A DNA stretch of 64,000 nt from Salinimicrobium xinjiangense DSM 19287 (GCF_000423585.1 NZ_KE384057.1:92392-156391), one strand, 5' to 3'. Positions 49,991 to 59,163 are shown, counted from the first letter of the stretch. Notes: a model not told the origin generated them from the letters alone. Translations and numbers: made by a program.

Positions 49991-50034
49991 ATAATTTACG
50001 AAAAAGAACTTTTAGTAAAAAGGATTTTTATCAG
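49991..50034 (-). promoter_or_regulatory. Degenerate island site G and -7 element (49113 usp)
   Basis: Read toward the gene: CTGATAAAAATCCT (50034-50021), with TCC in place of TCA. TAAATTAT (49998-49991) starts 30 bases from the centre, the same spacing as in the strong sites. Confidence 0.45.
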
Positions 50035-50039
50035 CTTCT

Positions 50040-50612
50040 TCAGTATTTAAAATTTGGTACCTCCCGGACTTCTCCCGGGGTCATATCTTCCAGTTTTTCA
50101 TTTCCCACCCGTACCCGTACCAATCGTAATGTAGGAAATCCAACAGCAGCTGTCATTTTTCTGACTTGTCGGAATTTTCCTTCGGTTAAAGTGACCGATA
50201 TCCAGCTTGTTGGTCCGTGACGGGAATCCCGAATAGGTTTTGAACGGGGAGGGAAAACAGGAGCAGGATCAAGAATAAAAGCCCGGCACGGCTTTGTTTT
50301 ATAATTTTTTCCGTTGATGCTAATGCTAACGCCTTCTTTTAATTCCTGGATTTCATTTGTGCCAATAATGCCATCAACCTGTACATAGTATTCCTTTTGA
50401 ACCTTACTCCCGGTGATCTCCGCACTCACTTTGCCATCGGTGGTAAGTAAAAGAAGGCCTTCAGAGTCTTCGTCCAACCTGCCGATGGCCATAGTTTCGG
50501 CTGGAAAATTTCCTAATTCGCCGAGCATCTTTTTGTTGCGCCTGGTTCTTTGGCTGGATCTAAACTGACTCAAAAATCCGTATGGCTTAAAAATTTTAAA
50601 ATGTTTGTGCAT
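50040..50612 (-). CDS. rluE: RluE-like 23S rRNA pseudouridine synthase (RsuA family)
   Basis: A 190-residue protein started at ATG 50612 (MHKHFKIFKPYGFLSQF); an extension to 50630 adds six residues. The catalytic aspartate lies in IGRLDEDSEGLLLLTTDG. RPGSDG-like RSKPIRDSRHGPTSWISVTLTEGKFRQVRKMTAAVGFPTLRLVRVRVG is the conserved C-terminal block. There is no N-terminal S4 domain, as in RluE (pseudouridine 2457 of 23S rRNA); RluF or RsuA would be longer. Confidence 0.9.
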   Translation of the reverse strand: MHKHFKIFKPYGFLSQFRSSQRTRRNKKMLGELGNFPAETMAIGRLDEDSEGLLLLTTDGKVSAEITGSKVQKEYYVQVDGIIGTNEIQELKEGVSISINGKNYKTKPCRAFILDPAPVFPPRSKPIRDSRHGPTSWISVTLTEGKFRQVRKMTAAVGFPTLRLVRVRVGNEKLEDMTPGEVREVPNFKY

Positions 50613-50710
50613 GAGAGATTTATTTACCAACTGTCGGTAGAAGTATCCCTTTCAACCGAAATTTTAACATAAAAACCCTAATTTTATACTAAAATCACCA
50701 AAAGTGGGTA

Positions 50711-50741
50711 TTGTAAGAAGTAGAGGCTTCCTTTATTTTTA
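50711..50741 (+). promoter_or_regulatory. Possible plus-strand promoter of a short transcript
   Basis: TTG at 50711-50713, 20 bases, then TATTTTTA at 50734-50741 (7 of 8 to TAnnTTTG). The first downstream signal is the hairpin terminator at 50793-50828, so the RNA would be about 85 nt. Confidence 0.35.
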
Positions 50742-50792
50742 CACCATGAAGTTGAAACATTATTATTCAGAAATGAATAGTTTCAATGAAGT

Positions 50793-50828
50793 AAAAAATC
50801 GGGGGTGTAGGGGCCCCGATTTTTTTTT
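50793..50828. terminator. Bidirectional terminator after the 50833 LuxR gene
   Basis: A 12-bp stem AAAAAATCGGGG/CCCCGATTTTTT with a 9-base loop; A-run on the left, T-run on the right. It serves the minus-strand gene ending at 50833 and could end a plus-strand transcript. Confidence 0.85.
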
Positions 50829-50832
50829 GTCT

Positions 50833-51495
50833 CTATATGAGGTCAAATGCCTGAGCATATTCGGTAAAATCGTATGTAGTTGAGATACCTAGCTTCTTTT
50901 TCAGGTTTTTGCGATGGGTATTGACAGTTTCAACAGAGATGTTCAATTCCTGAGCTATATCTCCAGAACTTTTTCCAAGGGCAACCAACCTTAAAACTTC
51001 TTTAGACCGTTTACCCAATGATAGGAACTTGTTTAAATTTTGTCTGAAGAACTCATTTTCGGCAAGCAAACGTTCCGCTTTATGAGGGATGTGTTTCATT
51101 TGATCAATGGGAAAGGCAACGGTAACCAGGTGCGTTGGATTTCCATCCTCATCCTGATGAAATATTCTTATAGAACCCATATGCCATACCCATTCTTCCC
51201 TAGCTTTAAACTTTACCTGCTGAAAAAATGTAAAGGTTTCATCGGGATCTTTATTCTGTAAAAGCTTGTGCAACTTTTCCATGAAGTCTTCCATGTCTTC
51301 ATTATTGAAGAAACGTTCATGGTATTTATCATTCATTTCTCCTAATTCCTGCAAACTAACTCCAAGCTGGTCCAGCCCTCTTTGACTCATGTACATTGTT
51401 TTGAAATTATCTTCAAGTAGTTCATGAACCACAACTACCCCCGGCATTTTTTCTGCACAAGGGGCGAAATCCTTTAATTTTTCTTCAAACTTCAA
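50833..51495 (-). CDS. LuxR-type regulator with N-terminal PAS-like sensor domain
   Basis: A 220-residue regulator. Residues about 15-140 form a PAS-like domain (VVVHELLEDNFKTMYMSQRGLDQLGVSLQEL ... WVWHMGSIRIFHQDEDGNPTHLVTVAFPID). Residues about 150-215 are a LuxR/GerE helix-turn-helix (LSLGKRSKEVLRLVALGKSSGDIAQELNISVETVNTHRKNLKKKLGI). No receiver domain or signal peptide. The next gene is a clear paralogue. Ligand unknown. Confidence 0.87.
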   Translation of the reverse strand: MKFEEKLKDFAPCAEKMPGVVVVHELLEDNFKTMYMSQRGLDQLGVSLQELGEMNDKYHERFFNNEDMEDFMEKLHKLLQNKDPDETFTFFQQVKFKAREEWVWHMGSIRIFHQDEDGNPTHLVTVAFPIDQMKHIPHKAERLLAENEFFRQNLNKFLSLGKRSKEVLRLVALGKSSGDIAQELNISVETVNTHRKNLKKKLGISTTYDFTEYAQAFDLI

Positions 51496-51618
51496 TCCTA
51501 ATAAATTTAAACTGTATGAATGTTTTACGGAATTAAAACTAAGAATTTAAAATCATTTCTTCAAGGTGCTGTGGAACTATGGCAAAAATGCCAAAGGAAC
51601 TTTTTAATAAAAGAATTT

Positions 51619-52272
51619 TTAAACCAAATCAAAGGCATGAGCATAAAGCGATATGTCATAGAAGGAGGATATCTTTAATTTCTGCTTTATAGCTTTTTTA
51701 TGTGAATTAACAGTATCAATTGAAATATTAAGGAGATCTGAAATGTCCCGGGGAGTTTTTCCCTCTGCGATTAATTTCAGCACTTCTTTTTCCCTGGCGC
51801 TAAGCTTCATAAACTGGTTAAAATGCTGTCTTGCGAATTTGGTTTCAGCTAAAAGTTTCTCTGCCTTATCTGGAATTCTTTCCACATCGTCTATAGGAAA
51901 GCTAATGCTAAGAGTATGAGTGGGAACTCCGTCTACAGAATGAAAAATTCGTACAGAAGCTACAAACCATTCACACTTATCTTTATTGGGGAAAAAAACC
52001 TGATGAAAAAGAGTGAAAGTTTCATCCTTATTTTCCTCTTTTAAAAGCGGTATTAGCTTTTCAAAAAATTCCGCAGTGAAATCCTGATTAAAAAATTCTT
52101 CAAAGTAATTTTCCCCAATGGCTACCAGCTCTTCCAGGCTAAGGCCAAATAATTCAAGGCCATTTTTAGTCATGAAAATAGGGTGGTAATTCTCAATTTG
52201 ATGAATTACCGCAATTCCCGGCATCCTTTCCAGTTGAGGCTTAAATAATGCTATTTTTTCTTCCAAAGACAT
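51619..52272 (-). CDS. LuxR-type regulator with PAS-like sensor domain, paralogue
   Basis: A 217-residue protein with the same domain order as its neighbour: a PAS-like region (MPGIAVIHQIENYHPIFMTKNGLELFGLSLEEL, about 15-140) and a LuxR HTH (LSAREKEVLKLIAEGKTPRDISDLLNISIDTVNSHKKAIKQKLKI). The two align along their full length. The upstream region carries a 10-bp inverted repeat that overlaps a TATCTTTA -7 element. Confidence 0.87.
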   Translation of the reverse strand: MSLEEKIALFKPQLERMPGIAVIHQIENYHPIFMTKNGLELFGLSLEELVAIGENYFEEFFNQDFTAEFFEKLIPLLKEENKDETFTLFHQVFFPNKDKCEWFVASVRIFHSVDGVPTHTLSISFPIDDVERIPDKAEKLLAETKFARQHFNQFMKLSAREKEVLKLIAEGKTPRDISDLLNISIDTVNSHKKAIKQKLKISSFYDISLYAHAFDLV

Positions 52273-52275
52273 TAC

Positions 52276-52326
52276 TCCTGTAAAGATAAGGTTTTCCGCT
52301 CTTTTTGGACCAGCTTCTTTACAGGA
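52276..52326 (-). promoter_or_regulatory. Inverted repeat upstream of the 51619 LuxR gene
   Basis: TCCTGTAAAG (52276-52285) and CTTTACAGGA (52317-52326) are exact reverse complements 31 bases apart. The gene-proximal arm overlaps the predicted -7 element TATCTTTA. It could be a pair of half-operators or a leader hairpin. Confidence 0.55.
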
Positions 52327-52349
52327 ATCCGGAAGTAAAATGTGAATGT

Positions 52350-53030
52350 TTACTCCAATAACTTAATAAGTTCTTTTGCAGCTTTTTCTGCCGATGCAGG
52401 ATTCTGGCCGGTGACCAGCTTACCTGAAACTTTTACTTTTGATGTGAACGGTAAGGCCGCACTGCTGTATTTCGCACCTAAAGTTTTAAGGCGGTCTTCA
52501 AGACTAAAAGGGATGTTGTCTCTTAACCCAACCATTTTTTCTTCGGTATTTGAAAAGCCTGTGACCTCCCGGCCCTGTAAAAGTTCAGGTTCTTCTATTG
52601 CCGCTGTCAGTAAAGCTGCAGGACCGTGACATATGGCAGCAATGGGTTTATCTTCTTTAAAGAACTCAACAACCAGGCGCGCAGTTTCCTCATCTGTAGC
52701 CAGATCACCCATAGGACCGTGTCCCCCGGGGAAGAAAACGGCATCAAAATCATTTGTCTTAACGTCTGAAAGTTTTAGTGTAAATTCAAAATCCTTTTGT
52801 GCCTTTTCATCTTTTTTAAAGCGCCGGTTGGAGGAGGTGAGGTTCTCTGTTAGCTGACTTCGGGGATCGATCGGTGGCTTACCTCCTTTAGGACTCGCCA
52901 GTGTCACCGTATATCCCTTATCAATAAATTCATAGTATGGATCTGTAAATTCCCCGAGCCATACACCGGTTTTTGAATCTGTATTCACCAGTTCACTATG
53001 AGAAGTAAGAATCATCAGGATCTTTTTCAT
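52350..53030 (-). CDS. DJ-1/PfpI superfamily protein, Hsp31-like
   Basis: A 226-residue class I glutamine-amidotransferase-fold protein. The nucleophile is C134 in AAICHGPAALL; the glutamate/Gly motif is in AVFFPGGHGPMGDLATDEET. ILTSHSELVNTDSKTGVWLGEFTDPYYEFIDKGYTVTLASPKGGKPPIDPRS matches Hsp31/YDR533c-type members, which act as glyoxalase III or holding chaperones. Stress-related role fits the neighbourhood, but it lacks the island palindrome. Confidence 0.88.
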   Translation of the reverse strand: MKKILMILTSHSELVNTDSKTGVWLGEFTDPYYEFIDKGYTVTLASPKGGKPPIDPRSQLTENLTSSNRRFKKDEKAQKDFEFTLKLSDVKTNDFDAVFFPGGHGPMGDLATDEETARLVVEFFKEDKPIAAICHGPAALLTAAIEEPELLQGREVTGFSNTEEKMVGLRDNIPFSLEDRLKTLGAKYSSAALPFTSKVKVSGKLVTGQNPASAEKAAKELIKLLE

Positions 53031-53119
53031 ATCGCAGTTGTTTATTATAAAGATCCTTAAAACCCTTTGTATAAGCCAAAATTTTATCTTTTAATTAATA
53101 CATAAAGCCAATGAAATCT

Positions 53120-56100
53120 CTAACCAAAAACCTCCAGCGAACTATATCCCTGTCCGTTTCTCGTAAGCCTAATTTGTGTGGCTATTTGCTCTTTTAAAGA
53201 GTCCACATGGCTTATCACTCCAATAGTCTTGGAAGATTCTGCCTGTAATTTTTCGAGCGTGTCCAAAGTTTGATCAAGCGTTTCAGGGTCAAGCGTTCCA
53301 AATCCTTCATCTATGAAAAGGGAATTAATTTCCACATTTTTGGAAGCGAGATCGCTCAGGGCTAAAGCCATTGATAAACTTAGTATAAAAGTTTCACCGC
53401 CAGAGAGCGTTTTGACCGAGCGGCGTTGCCCGCCCATATGCTCATCTATGGCTACCAGGCTATCATCTTCCTCATCTAAAGGTTTGTCTATTCTGTAGCG
53501 GTCGCTAAGATCTTTAAGTCTCCTGTTGGCCAGGATGAGCAACTGTGACAAACTCAGGTCCTGTGCAAAGTCATTAAATTTTTTCCCTTTTGAATCCCCA
53601 ATCAATTCATCCAGTAATTTCCACCGCCGAACAGCCTTTTTGGCACCTGCCAGTTTCTTTTCAATCTCCTCTATTTTGTTTAAACGTTCAATATTATTCC
53701 GTTGTTTTCTTCTCAGCTCTTCACTTTCCCCGCGCATTGCCTCAAGTTGCTTTCGAATCGAAGCCATATTTTGCGTTAAAGCTTCTGCAGTTTCTTCCAC
53801 ATCCCTGTGTTTAAGGGCTGTCAACTGCTCCTTCAGCGTTTTTAAGGAGGCTTCAATTTGCCCTTTTTGAGAGGTGATATTTTCCCGCTCTTTCCGAAGT
53901 TTTAAATACTCTGTTTCCGGCAGCAGCCTTTGCAGTGCCTCCTTGATTTCATTACAGTCTATGGCCAGAGTTTTCGGTTTTAGTACCTCTTCTGCCGCCT
54001 TAAGTTCAGCCGATCTTTTTTGAAGCTTGAAATTAAGTTCTTCCGCAAGTTTGGTTAGACTTTGCTTTTGGTGTTGCAGCCCCGACCATGATCTTTGAAG
54101 ATCAAGGCAGTCGGTATCAATATTATTGCCGGTGTAAAGGTCATCAAGTTCGGCTTTGATCTGTTTCCCCTGGGCCAGGACTTCCTTTATTTGAGGAATA
54201 ATTTCAATTCCGCCCGCAATGGCTTTCAATTTTCTTTTCTCCAGCTCAAAACCATCCAGTAACTGCAGCTTTTCTTCCCTGCTGCTGCAAAATTCTTCCC
54301 AGTTTTCTCCGGACGGATTCAGTCCCGAAAATTGTTTCTGAAAACCCCCTTTTTGAGCCTCCAGTTCCTGCTGCTTTTCTCTAAGATCTTTTTGAAGTTG
54401 AGTCAGTCTTTTTTGATAATGCGCAAGGCTGGTTTCCAAACTCGAATTTTGTCTTTCCAGCTGTTCCAGTTCGTTCTGTGCTGCTGAAATTTCCTCCTGA
54501 AGGCTGTCATTTTTGGGAGGAAGCTGCATGGCATAAGGATGTTCCTCTGCCCCGCATAATGGACAGGGTTCCCCGTCGCGCAAGTTGTGACGATGCTGCT
54601 CCAAACTTGCTTTCAGAATCTCATTTTCCCGTTGCAGCTGAAGATTTTTAAGCCGCTCCCGTATAGTAGCCGACTCTGCGCCGGCCAGTTTGATTTGCTT
54701 CGGAAGCTCTTCAACTTCCGGAAGTATGGTTTTTTCCTCCTGCTTTAATTTTTCTAATACTTCAGAAAGATTTGCTATGCCCGAAGCTTTTTGCTGTGCT
54801 CTCCTCCCTGCCTGAAGGTCCTGCCTAAGCCGGATCTTTTCAGTTTCCAAATTGTCCAGGTCCAGATCTTTCAGCTTTACCCTGATTTCTTCCAGGCTGC
54901 TTTCTCCTGCAGCCTTCATCTCCTTCAGCTTAAGCTCTTCACTTTCCAGGTCCCCATTGAGCCTGAAAGGCACTTCCCGTACTTCGGTATGAAATCGATC
55001 TTTTAAGTTGTCATACCTGCTAAGCTTTTCTGCTCTTTCCTGTTGCAGCTTTCTCACTTTTCCCGAGAATTCCTGAAGACTGGATTCAACAGATGCCGTT
55101 TCAGGCTCTGTTTTGAGAAAGCTTTTGATCTTCTCCAGGCAGGAGTTGATCCCCTGCAGATTCTCCTTTTCCTGCCTGGCCTGCACTGTAAGCTCCTGCT
55201 TTAGTTCCTCGCAGTTTTTGTCCAGATTTTGCCAGGCTCTCAACTCTTCAGCAAAAACCTGTACCTGCTCATGTTTCCGGATCTTCGCAAGATGTTGATC
55301 TTCAAACTCCTTAAGATGTGCAGCAACCTCAATCTGTTGCTTTTCTTTTTCCTGAATTTGCTCTGTCTGCTCTCTTATATTTTTCTTAAGCTGCAGTTGC
55401 CGATCCAGCTGTTCCATTTTTTTTTCCAGAGGAGCACAGGCAGCCGATTTTTCTTCTAATTCTTTATTTAGCTGCTCAACCACTTCTTCCTCTAAAAGGT
55501 CTTTTTGAAGCACATTTATTTCCCGCTGCCGGTCCTCAATTTCCGTATTTACGCTTCTGAATTTCTGAAAAGCCCGAACACCAATTTGTCTGTAGATCCC
55601 TGTGCCCGTGATCTTTTCCAGAAGTTCCCCACGTTCCTCTTTTCTGGCTTTCAGGAACTGAGCGAAATCCCCCTGTGCGAGTAAAACAGATTTGATGAAC
55701 TGGTTGTAATTAAGTCCGATTAATTCCTCATTTTTGGAAGGAATATCAGACTTTTTGTAGTCCAGAGGTTTTCCGGAGGCAAGGTCGTAGAGATACATCT
55801 CGTAATCGCGCAAATTGTTATTGCGGTTGGTAGAGATGCTCCATTCGGAGGCAAAGATACCCGTTTTGGCTTCATAAGTTACCCTGGCAAAGGCTTCTTT
55901 CTGATTGCGGGTTAGAAGTGCGCCTTTATTTATGATATCGTTCCTGCTTATTTTTCCCAGCCTTGGGACCATGTTGAAAAGAGCCAGGGAAATTACATCC
56001 AGGATGGTGCTCTTTCCGCTGCCGGTGGGGCCGGTAATGGCGAAAAGTGAGCTTACCGTAAAAGGCGCTTTTGAAAAATCTATTTTGTGAGTTCCCTTGA

Positions 56101-56140
56101 GGGAATTTATATTCTGAAATTCAATTTTTAAGATCTTCAT
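53120..56140 (-). CDS. sbcC: SbcC/Rad50-type SMC-like ATPase
   Basis: A 1006-residue exonuclease subunit that, with SbcD, cuts hairpins and DNA ends. Walker A GPTGSGKST (about residue 37) at the N-terminus, Walker B SLFIDEGFGTLDPETLD and the signature VKTLSGGETFILSLSMAL at the C-terminus. Between are two long coiled coils around the zinc hook CPLCG near residue 524. It overlaps sbcD by 4 bases. Confidence 0.95.
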   Translation of the reverse strand: MKILKIEFQNINSLKGTHKIDFSKAPFTVSSLFAITGPTGSGKSTILDVISLALFNMVPRLGKISRNDIINKGALLTRNQKEAFARVTYEAKTGIFASEWSISTNRNNNLRDYEMYLYDLASGKPLDYKKSDIPSKNEELIGLNYNQFIKSVLLAQGDFAQFLKARKEERGELLEKITGTGIYRQIGVRAFQKFRSVNTEIEDRQREINVLQKDLLEEEVVEQLNKELEEKSAACAPLEKKMEQLDRQLQLKKNIREQTEQIQEKEKQQIEVAAHLKEFEDQHLAKIRKHEQVQVFAEELRAWQNLDKNCEELKQELTVQARQEKENLQGINSCLEKIKSFLKTEPETASVESSLQEFSGKVRKLQQERAEKLSRYDNLKDRFHTEVREVPFRLNGDLESEELKLKEMKAAGESSLEEIRVKLKDLDLDNLETEKIRLRQDLQAGRRAQQKASGIANLSEVLEKLKQEEKTILPEVEELPKQIKLAGAESATIRERLKNLQLQRENEILKASLEQHRHNLRDGEPCPLCGAEEHPYAMQLPPKNDSLQEEISAAQNELEQLERQNSSLETSLAHYQKRLTQLQKDLREKQQELEAQKGGFQKQFSGLNPSGENWEEFCSSREEKLQLLDGFELEKRKLKAIAGGIEIIPQIKEVLAQGKQIKAELDDLYTGNNIDTDCLDLQRSWSGLQHQKQSLTKLAEELNFKLQKRSAELKAAEEVLKPKTLAIDCNEIKEALQRLLPETEYLKLRKERENITSQKGQIEASLKTLKEQLTALKHRDVEETAEALTQNMASIRKQLEAMRGESEELRRKQRNNIERLNKIEEIEKKLAGAKKAVRRWKLLDELIGDSKGKKFNDFAQDLSLSQLLILANRRLKDLSDRYRIDKPLDEEDDSLVAIDEHMGGQRRSVKTLSGGETFILSLSMALALSDLASKNVEINSLFIDEGFGTLDPETLDQTLDTLEKLQAESSKTIGVISHVDSLKEQIATQIRLTRNGQGYSSLEVFG

Positions 56141-57360
56141 ATTCCCGTATTTTCATCCTGCTGTATTTCTTCCAGGAGTTCGTCAAATGCTGCTAAAATT
56201 TCTCCCCGGGTTTCTTCGTCATATTCATGCCGGCCTATGAGCTCAAGAAATACCTCTTTAGGTTTGAGATCCTGAAGTTGCTGTTCAGCTGCAAAAACCT
56301 GTCCCGCTCCCTTGAGTTGATTTTCAAAATGAGCCCGGTGTTTTACGATCCTGTAGCCTTCTTTTTGAAAATTGGATACCAGTTCATCAAGAGCATATAA
56401 TTTCATGGCATCATACTGCTCTTCTTTCAGTTCCACTTCTATAAGACTTTCCAGTTGTTTCTGTTCCTGAAGCGTCTCCAGTTTAAAGGTCAATTCTTCA
56501 AGATTACCGGTGACTTTAAGGAGAGATCTAAAATGGGGTACAGGAATAGATTCCGGTTCCCAGTTCTTTTCTGTGTCAATGAGGAGCACTCTCTTTTCAT
56601 CTTTTCTCTCGCTAAAGGACAGGGGCAGGGGAGAGCCGCTGTAAAAGGTTGGAACCCCTGCCGCAACTCTTTGCGGTTTATGAATATGTCCCAGGGCTAT
56701 ATAGCTGAAAGAGTTCCCAAATCTCGATGCTTCAAAGGCAGCCAGATTTCCTATCTGAATTTCCCTTTCGCTTTCTGAAGTCTCGATCCCGGCTGTAAAA
56801 AGATGGCCCATGGCAACAGCAGGAAGATCGGGGTATTTCGAAGCGCAAATTTCTGAGGCTTCAAAAAAGGTATTTTCGATCCCTCTTTTCAGGGCTTCCA
56901 CGCGATCTTCATAAGTATTGTCGTCATCGGCTTTCCGCAAATCTGCATCCCTGAGGAATGGGAGAGCGGCTATAACCGCCTGCGGTTTTCCGTTCTTACC
57001 TTTGACGGGAATAATCAGCTCTTCCAAATCCTCGGGTAAGCCTCCAATAATATCAATGTCAAGCTCCTTCAGAATTTCTTTTGGCGCATTAAGCATGGCA
57101 GGAGAATCGTGATTTCCGCCGGTTAGGATGATCTTGCAGTCGAAGCGGTTCAATTTTACCAAAGCCCTGTAGTATTGTTTCCGGGCCTCTGATGAAGGAT
57201 TGGCCAGATCAAAAACATCTCCCGATACTAATAACAGGTCTACTTTTTCTGCTTCAATAATTTTGCAAAGCCAGTCTGTGAAGAGGTCAAAATCTTCAGC
57301 GAGCTCTGTTTTATGCAGCTTCTTTCCTATATGCCAGTCGGCCGTATGCAGGATCTTCAT
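56137..57360 (-). CDS. sbcD: SbcD/Mre11-type nuclease
   Basis: A 407-residue metallophosphoesterase. Phosphoesterase motifs are in order: TADWHIGKKL, VSGDVFDLANP, LTGGNHDSP, and later GHLF and ALGHIHKP. It is the nuclease partner of SbcC. First gene of the sbcDC operon; the upstream 234 bases show no island palindrome. Confidence 0.95.
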   Translation of the reverse strand: MKILHTADWHIGKKLHKTELAEDFDLFTDWLCKIIEAEKVDLLLVSGDVFDLANPSSEARKQYYRALVKLNRFDCKIILTGGNHDSPAMLNAPKEILKELDIDIIGGLPEDLEELIIPVKGKNGKPQAVIAALPFLRDADLRKADDDNTYEDRVEALKRGIENTFFEASEICASKYPDLPAVAMGHLFTAGIETSESEREIQIGNLAAFEASRFGNSFSYIALGHIHKPQRVAAGVPTFYSGSPLPLSFSERKDEKRVLLIDTEKNWEPESIPVPHFRSLLKVTGNLEELTFKLETLQEQKQLESLIEVELKEEQYDAMKLYALDELVSNFQKEGYRIVKHRAHFENQLKGAGQVFAAEQQLQDLKPKEVFLELIGRHEYDEETRGEILAAFDELLEEIQQDENTGI

Positions 57361-57594
57361 GGGGATGGATTTTTGAATTCCGAAGGTAATGGAAACTCAA
57401 TTTCCTGCAAAGTTAAAAGAGGCTGCGACATAATGTGACGTTAGGGATTAATTTTTAAAATTTCCTCCGGTGCAGATAATCCCGGGAATCGGAATCATTT
57501 CCGAAAGCTCAAATTTTCCCGATAGAAATCCTGCAGATCCCTTGTCAAAACTGAAATTATCTGTAATTTTTCCTTTTCAAATCAAATACCTTTA

Positions 57595-59046
57595 ATGGAC
57601 GATCTAATCACCCGCATCAGGGTACTGGAGAAAGAATCGGAGGCCCTGGAACCTTCAGAAGAGCAACGGAATGACCTGCTGGGACAGGTACGTGAATACA
57701 CGAATAATTTCATAAACAGCCTTCCTTCGGCTGAATCCTACTCTGCGGAAAAGGCCAAAAAAGAAGCTTTTTTAATAGATGGAAAAAAGATGTCCCTTGA
57801 GAAGGTACTGGAAGTTTTTTCTGAAGAGGTCGCTTCCAAAGGAATTAGGGCAGCTTCCGGAGGGCATCTGGGATATATACCGGGAGGGGGAATCTACACT
57901 TCAGCCTTGGCCGATTACCTGGCGGCGGTCACTAATGAATATTCGGGAATTAGTTTTGCTTCCCCCGGTGCAGTTGCCATGGAACATGAGCTGCTCAATT
58001 GGATGAAAGGCCTGTTCGGATTTCCGGAATCGGCTGTAGGTAATCTCACCTCCGGCGGATCTATTGCCAATATGATAGCACTTACGGCAGCACGTGACCG
58101 GCATGGCATCAAAGGTGCAAAAATTGAAAAAAGCGTGGTTTATCTCAGTCCGCAGCTACATCACTGTAATCTAAAGGCCCTGCGGATCATTGGGCTGGAA
58201 GATGTGATCATACGCCACCTGGAACTGGACGAAGAGTCAAAGATTATCGCAGCAGATCTTTCAGAAAAGATAAATGAGGATAAAAGATCGGGGTATGAGC
58301 CCTTCCTGGTGATTGCTTCAGCCGGAACTACAGATACAGGCGCAATAGACCCCCTGAAGGAGATAGGAGAAATATGCCAGAAAAACGAGCTGTGGTTTCA
58401 TATTGATGCTGCCTATGGAGGCTTCTTTATACTCACTGAAGAATGCAAACAGCTCTTTGGCGGAATAAGCCTGGCCGATTCCCTGGCCGTAGATCCACAC
58501 AAGGGGTTGTTCCTGCCTTACGGACTGGGCTCGGTGCTGGTCAAAAACAGGGAGGCGGTGTTACATTCCCACCACTACACTGCTAATTATATGCAGGATG
58601 CCATTGATGGTACCGGCGGAGAAGACCCCGCAGATGTCTCCCCCGAACTCACCAAACACTTCAGGGCCCTGCGGCTGTGGCTGCCTTTGCAGTTACACGG
58701 AATTGAGCCTTTCAAAATCTGCCTGGAGGAAAAACTTCTCCTTACCCGCTACTTTAGGCATAAAATAAAGGAACTGGGATTTGAGCTGGGACCGGAACCG
58801 GATCTAACTGTAACCTACTTTTGGTGGCCTGTACCCGATGGAGATGAGGATGGATTCAACAGAAGACTTCTAAAAGAGATACATAAGGACGGAACTGTAT
58901 TTCTTAGTTCCACCAACATAAAAGGAAGATTTGTAATTCGGCTGGCAGTGCTTTCTTTCCGAACGAAGTTGGAAACCATTGATAAAACTTTAGAGATGTT
59001 AATTAGGTTAAAGAACAAGGTTGCAGCGGAGATGAATTTTGAATAA
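57595..59046 (+). CDS. PLP-dependent decarboxylase-family protein (group II)
   Basis: A 483-residue fold-type I PLP enzyme. SGGHLGYIPGGG, FPESAVGNLTSGGSIANM, WFHIDAAYGGFF and the Schiff-base K303 in VDPHKGLFLPYGLG match the aromatic-L-amino-acid/glutamate decarboxylase family. The usual NPHKW is VDPHKGL here. Its substrate is unknown; aspartate, tyrosine, tryptophan and cysteine-sulfinate-type enzymes are all possible. Confidence 0.85.
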   Translation: MDDLITRIRVLEKESEALEPSEEQRNDLLGQVREYTNNFINSLPSAESYSAEKAKKEAFLIDGKKMSLEKVLEVFSEEVASKGIRAASGGHLGYIPGGGIYTSALADYLAAVTNEYSGISFASPGAVAMEHELLNWMKGLFGFPESAVGNLTSGGSIANMIALTAARDRHGIKGAKIEKSVVYLSPQLHHCNLKALRIIGLEDVIIRHLELDEESKIIAADLSEKINEDKRSGYEPFLVIASAGTTDTGAIDPLKEIGEICQKNELWFHIDAAYGGFFILTEECKQLFGGISLADSLAVDPHKGLFLPYGLGSVLVKNREAVLHSHHYTANYMQDAIDGTGGEDPADVSPELTKHFRALRLWLPLQLHGIEPFKICLEEKLLLTRYFRHKIKELGFELGPEPDLTVTYFWWPVPDGDEDGFNRRLLKEIHKDGTVFLSSTNIKGRFVIRLAVLSFRTKLETIDKTLEMLIRLKNKVAAEMNFE

Positions 59047-59137
59047 CAGGTCAAAAAATTTCCCAATCAATTAACTGCAGGTATTTCATCGGTAAAGTTG
59101 TCTCCTTGAACAGAAAAAGATTTTTCTTATTTTAAAA

Positions 59138-59163
59138 ATCAGTATATTCAACTGATTATCAGT
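59138..59163 (+). promoter_or_regulatory. Triple hexamer ahead of the sensor-kinase gene
   Basis: ATCAGT (59138-59143), ACTGAT (59151-59156) and ATCAGT (59158-59163). The last two form the perfect 13-base palindrome ACTGATTATCAGT, 31 bases before the ATG. Confidence 0.45.

Noticed and set aside
50746..50832. Short plus-strand peptide starting at ATG 50746
   Set aside because: The frame runs through the terminator and into the opposite-strand gene; coding evidence is lacking.
51577..51590. TGGCA-AAAA-TGCCA between the LuxR paralogues as a sigma-54 promoter or terminator
   Set aside because: The spacing does not match -24/-12 elements and no T-run follows; significance unclear.
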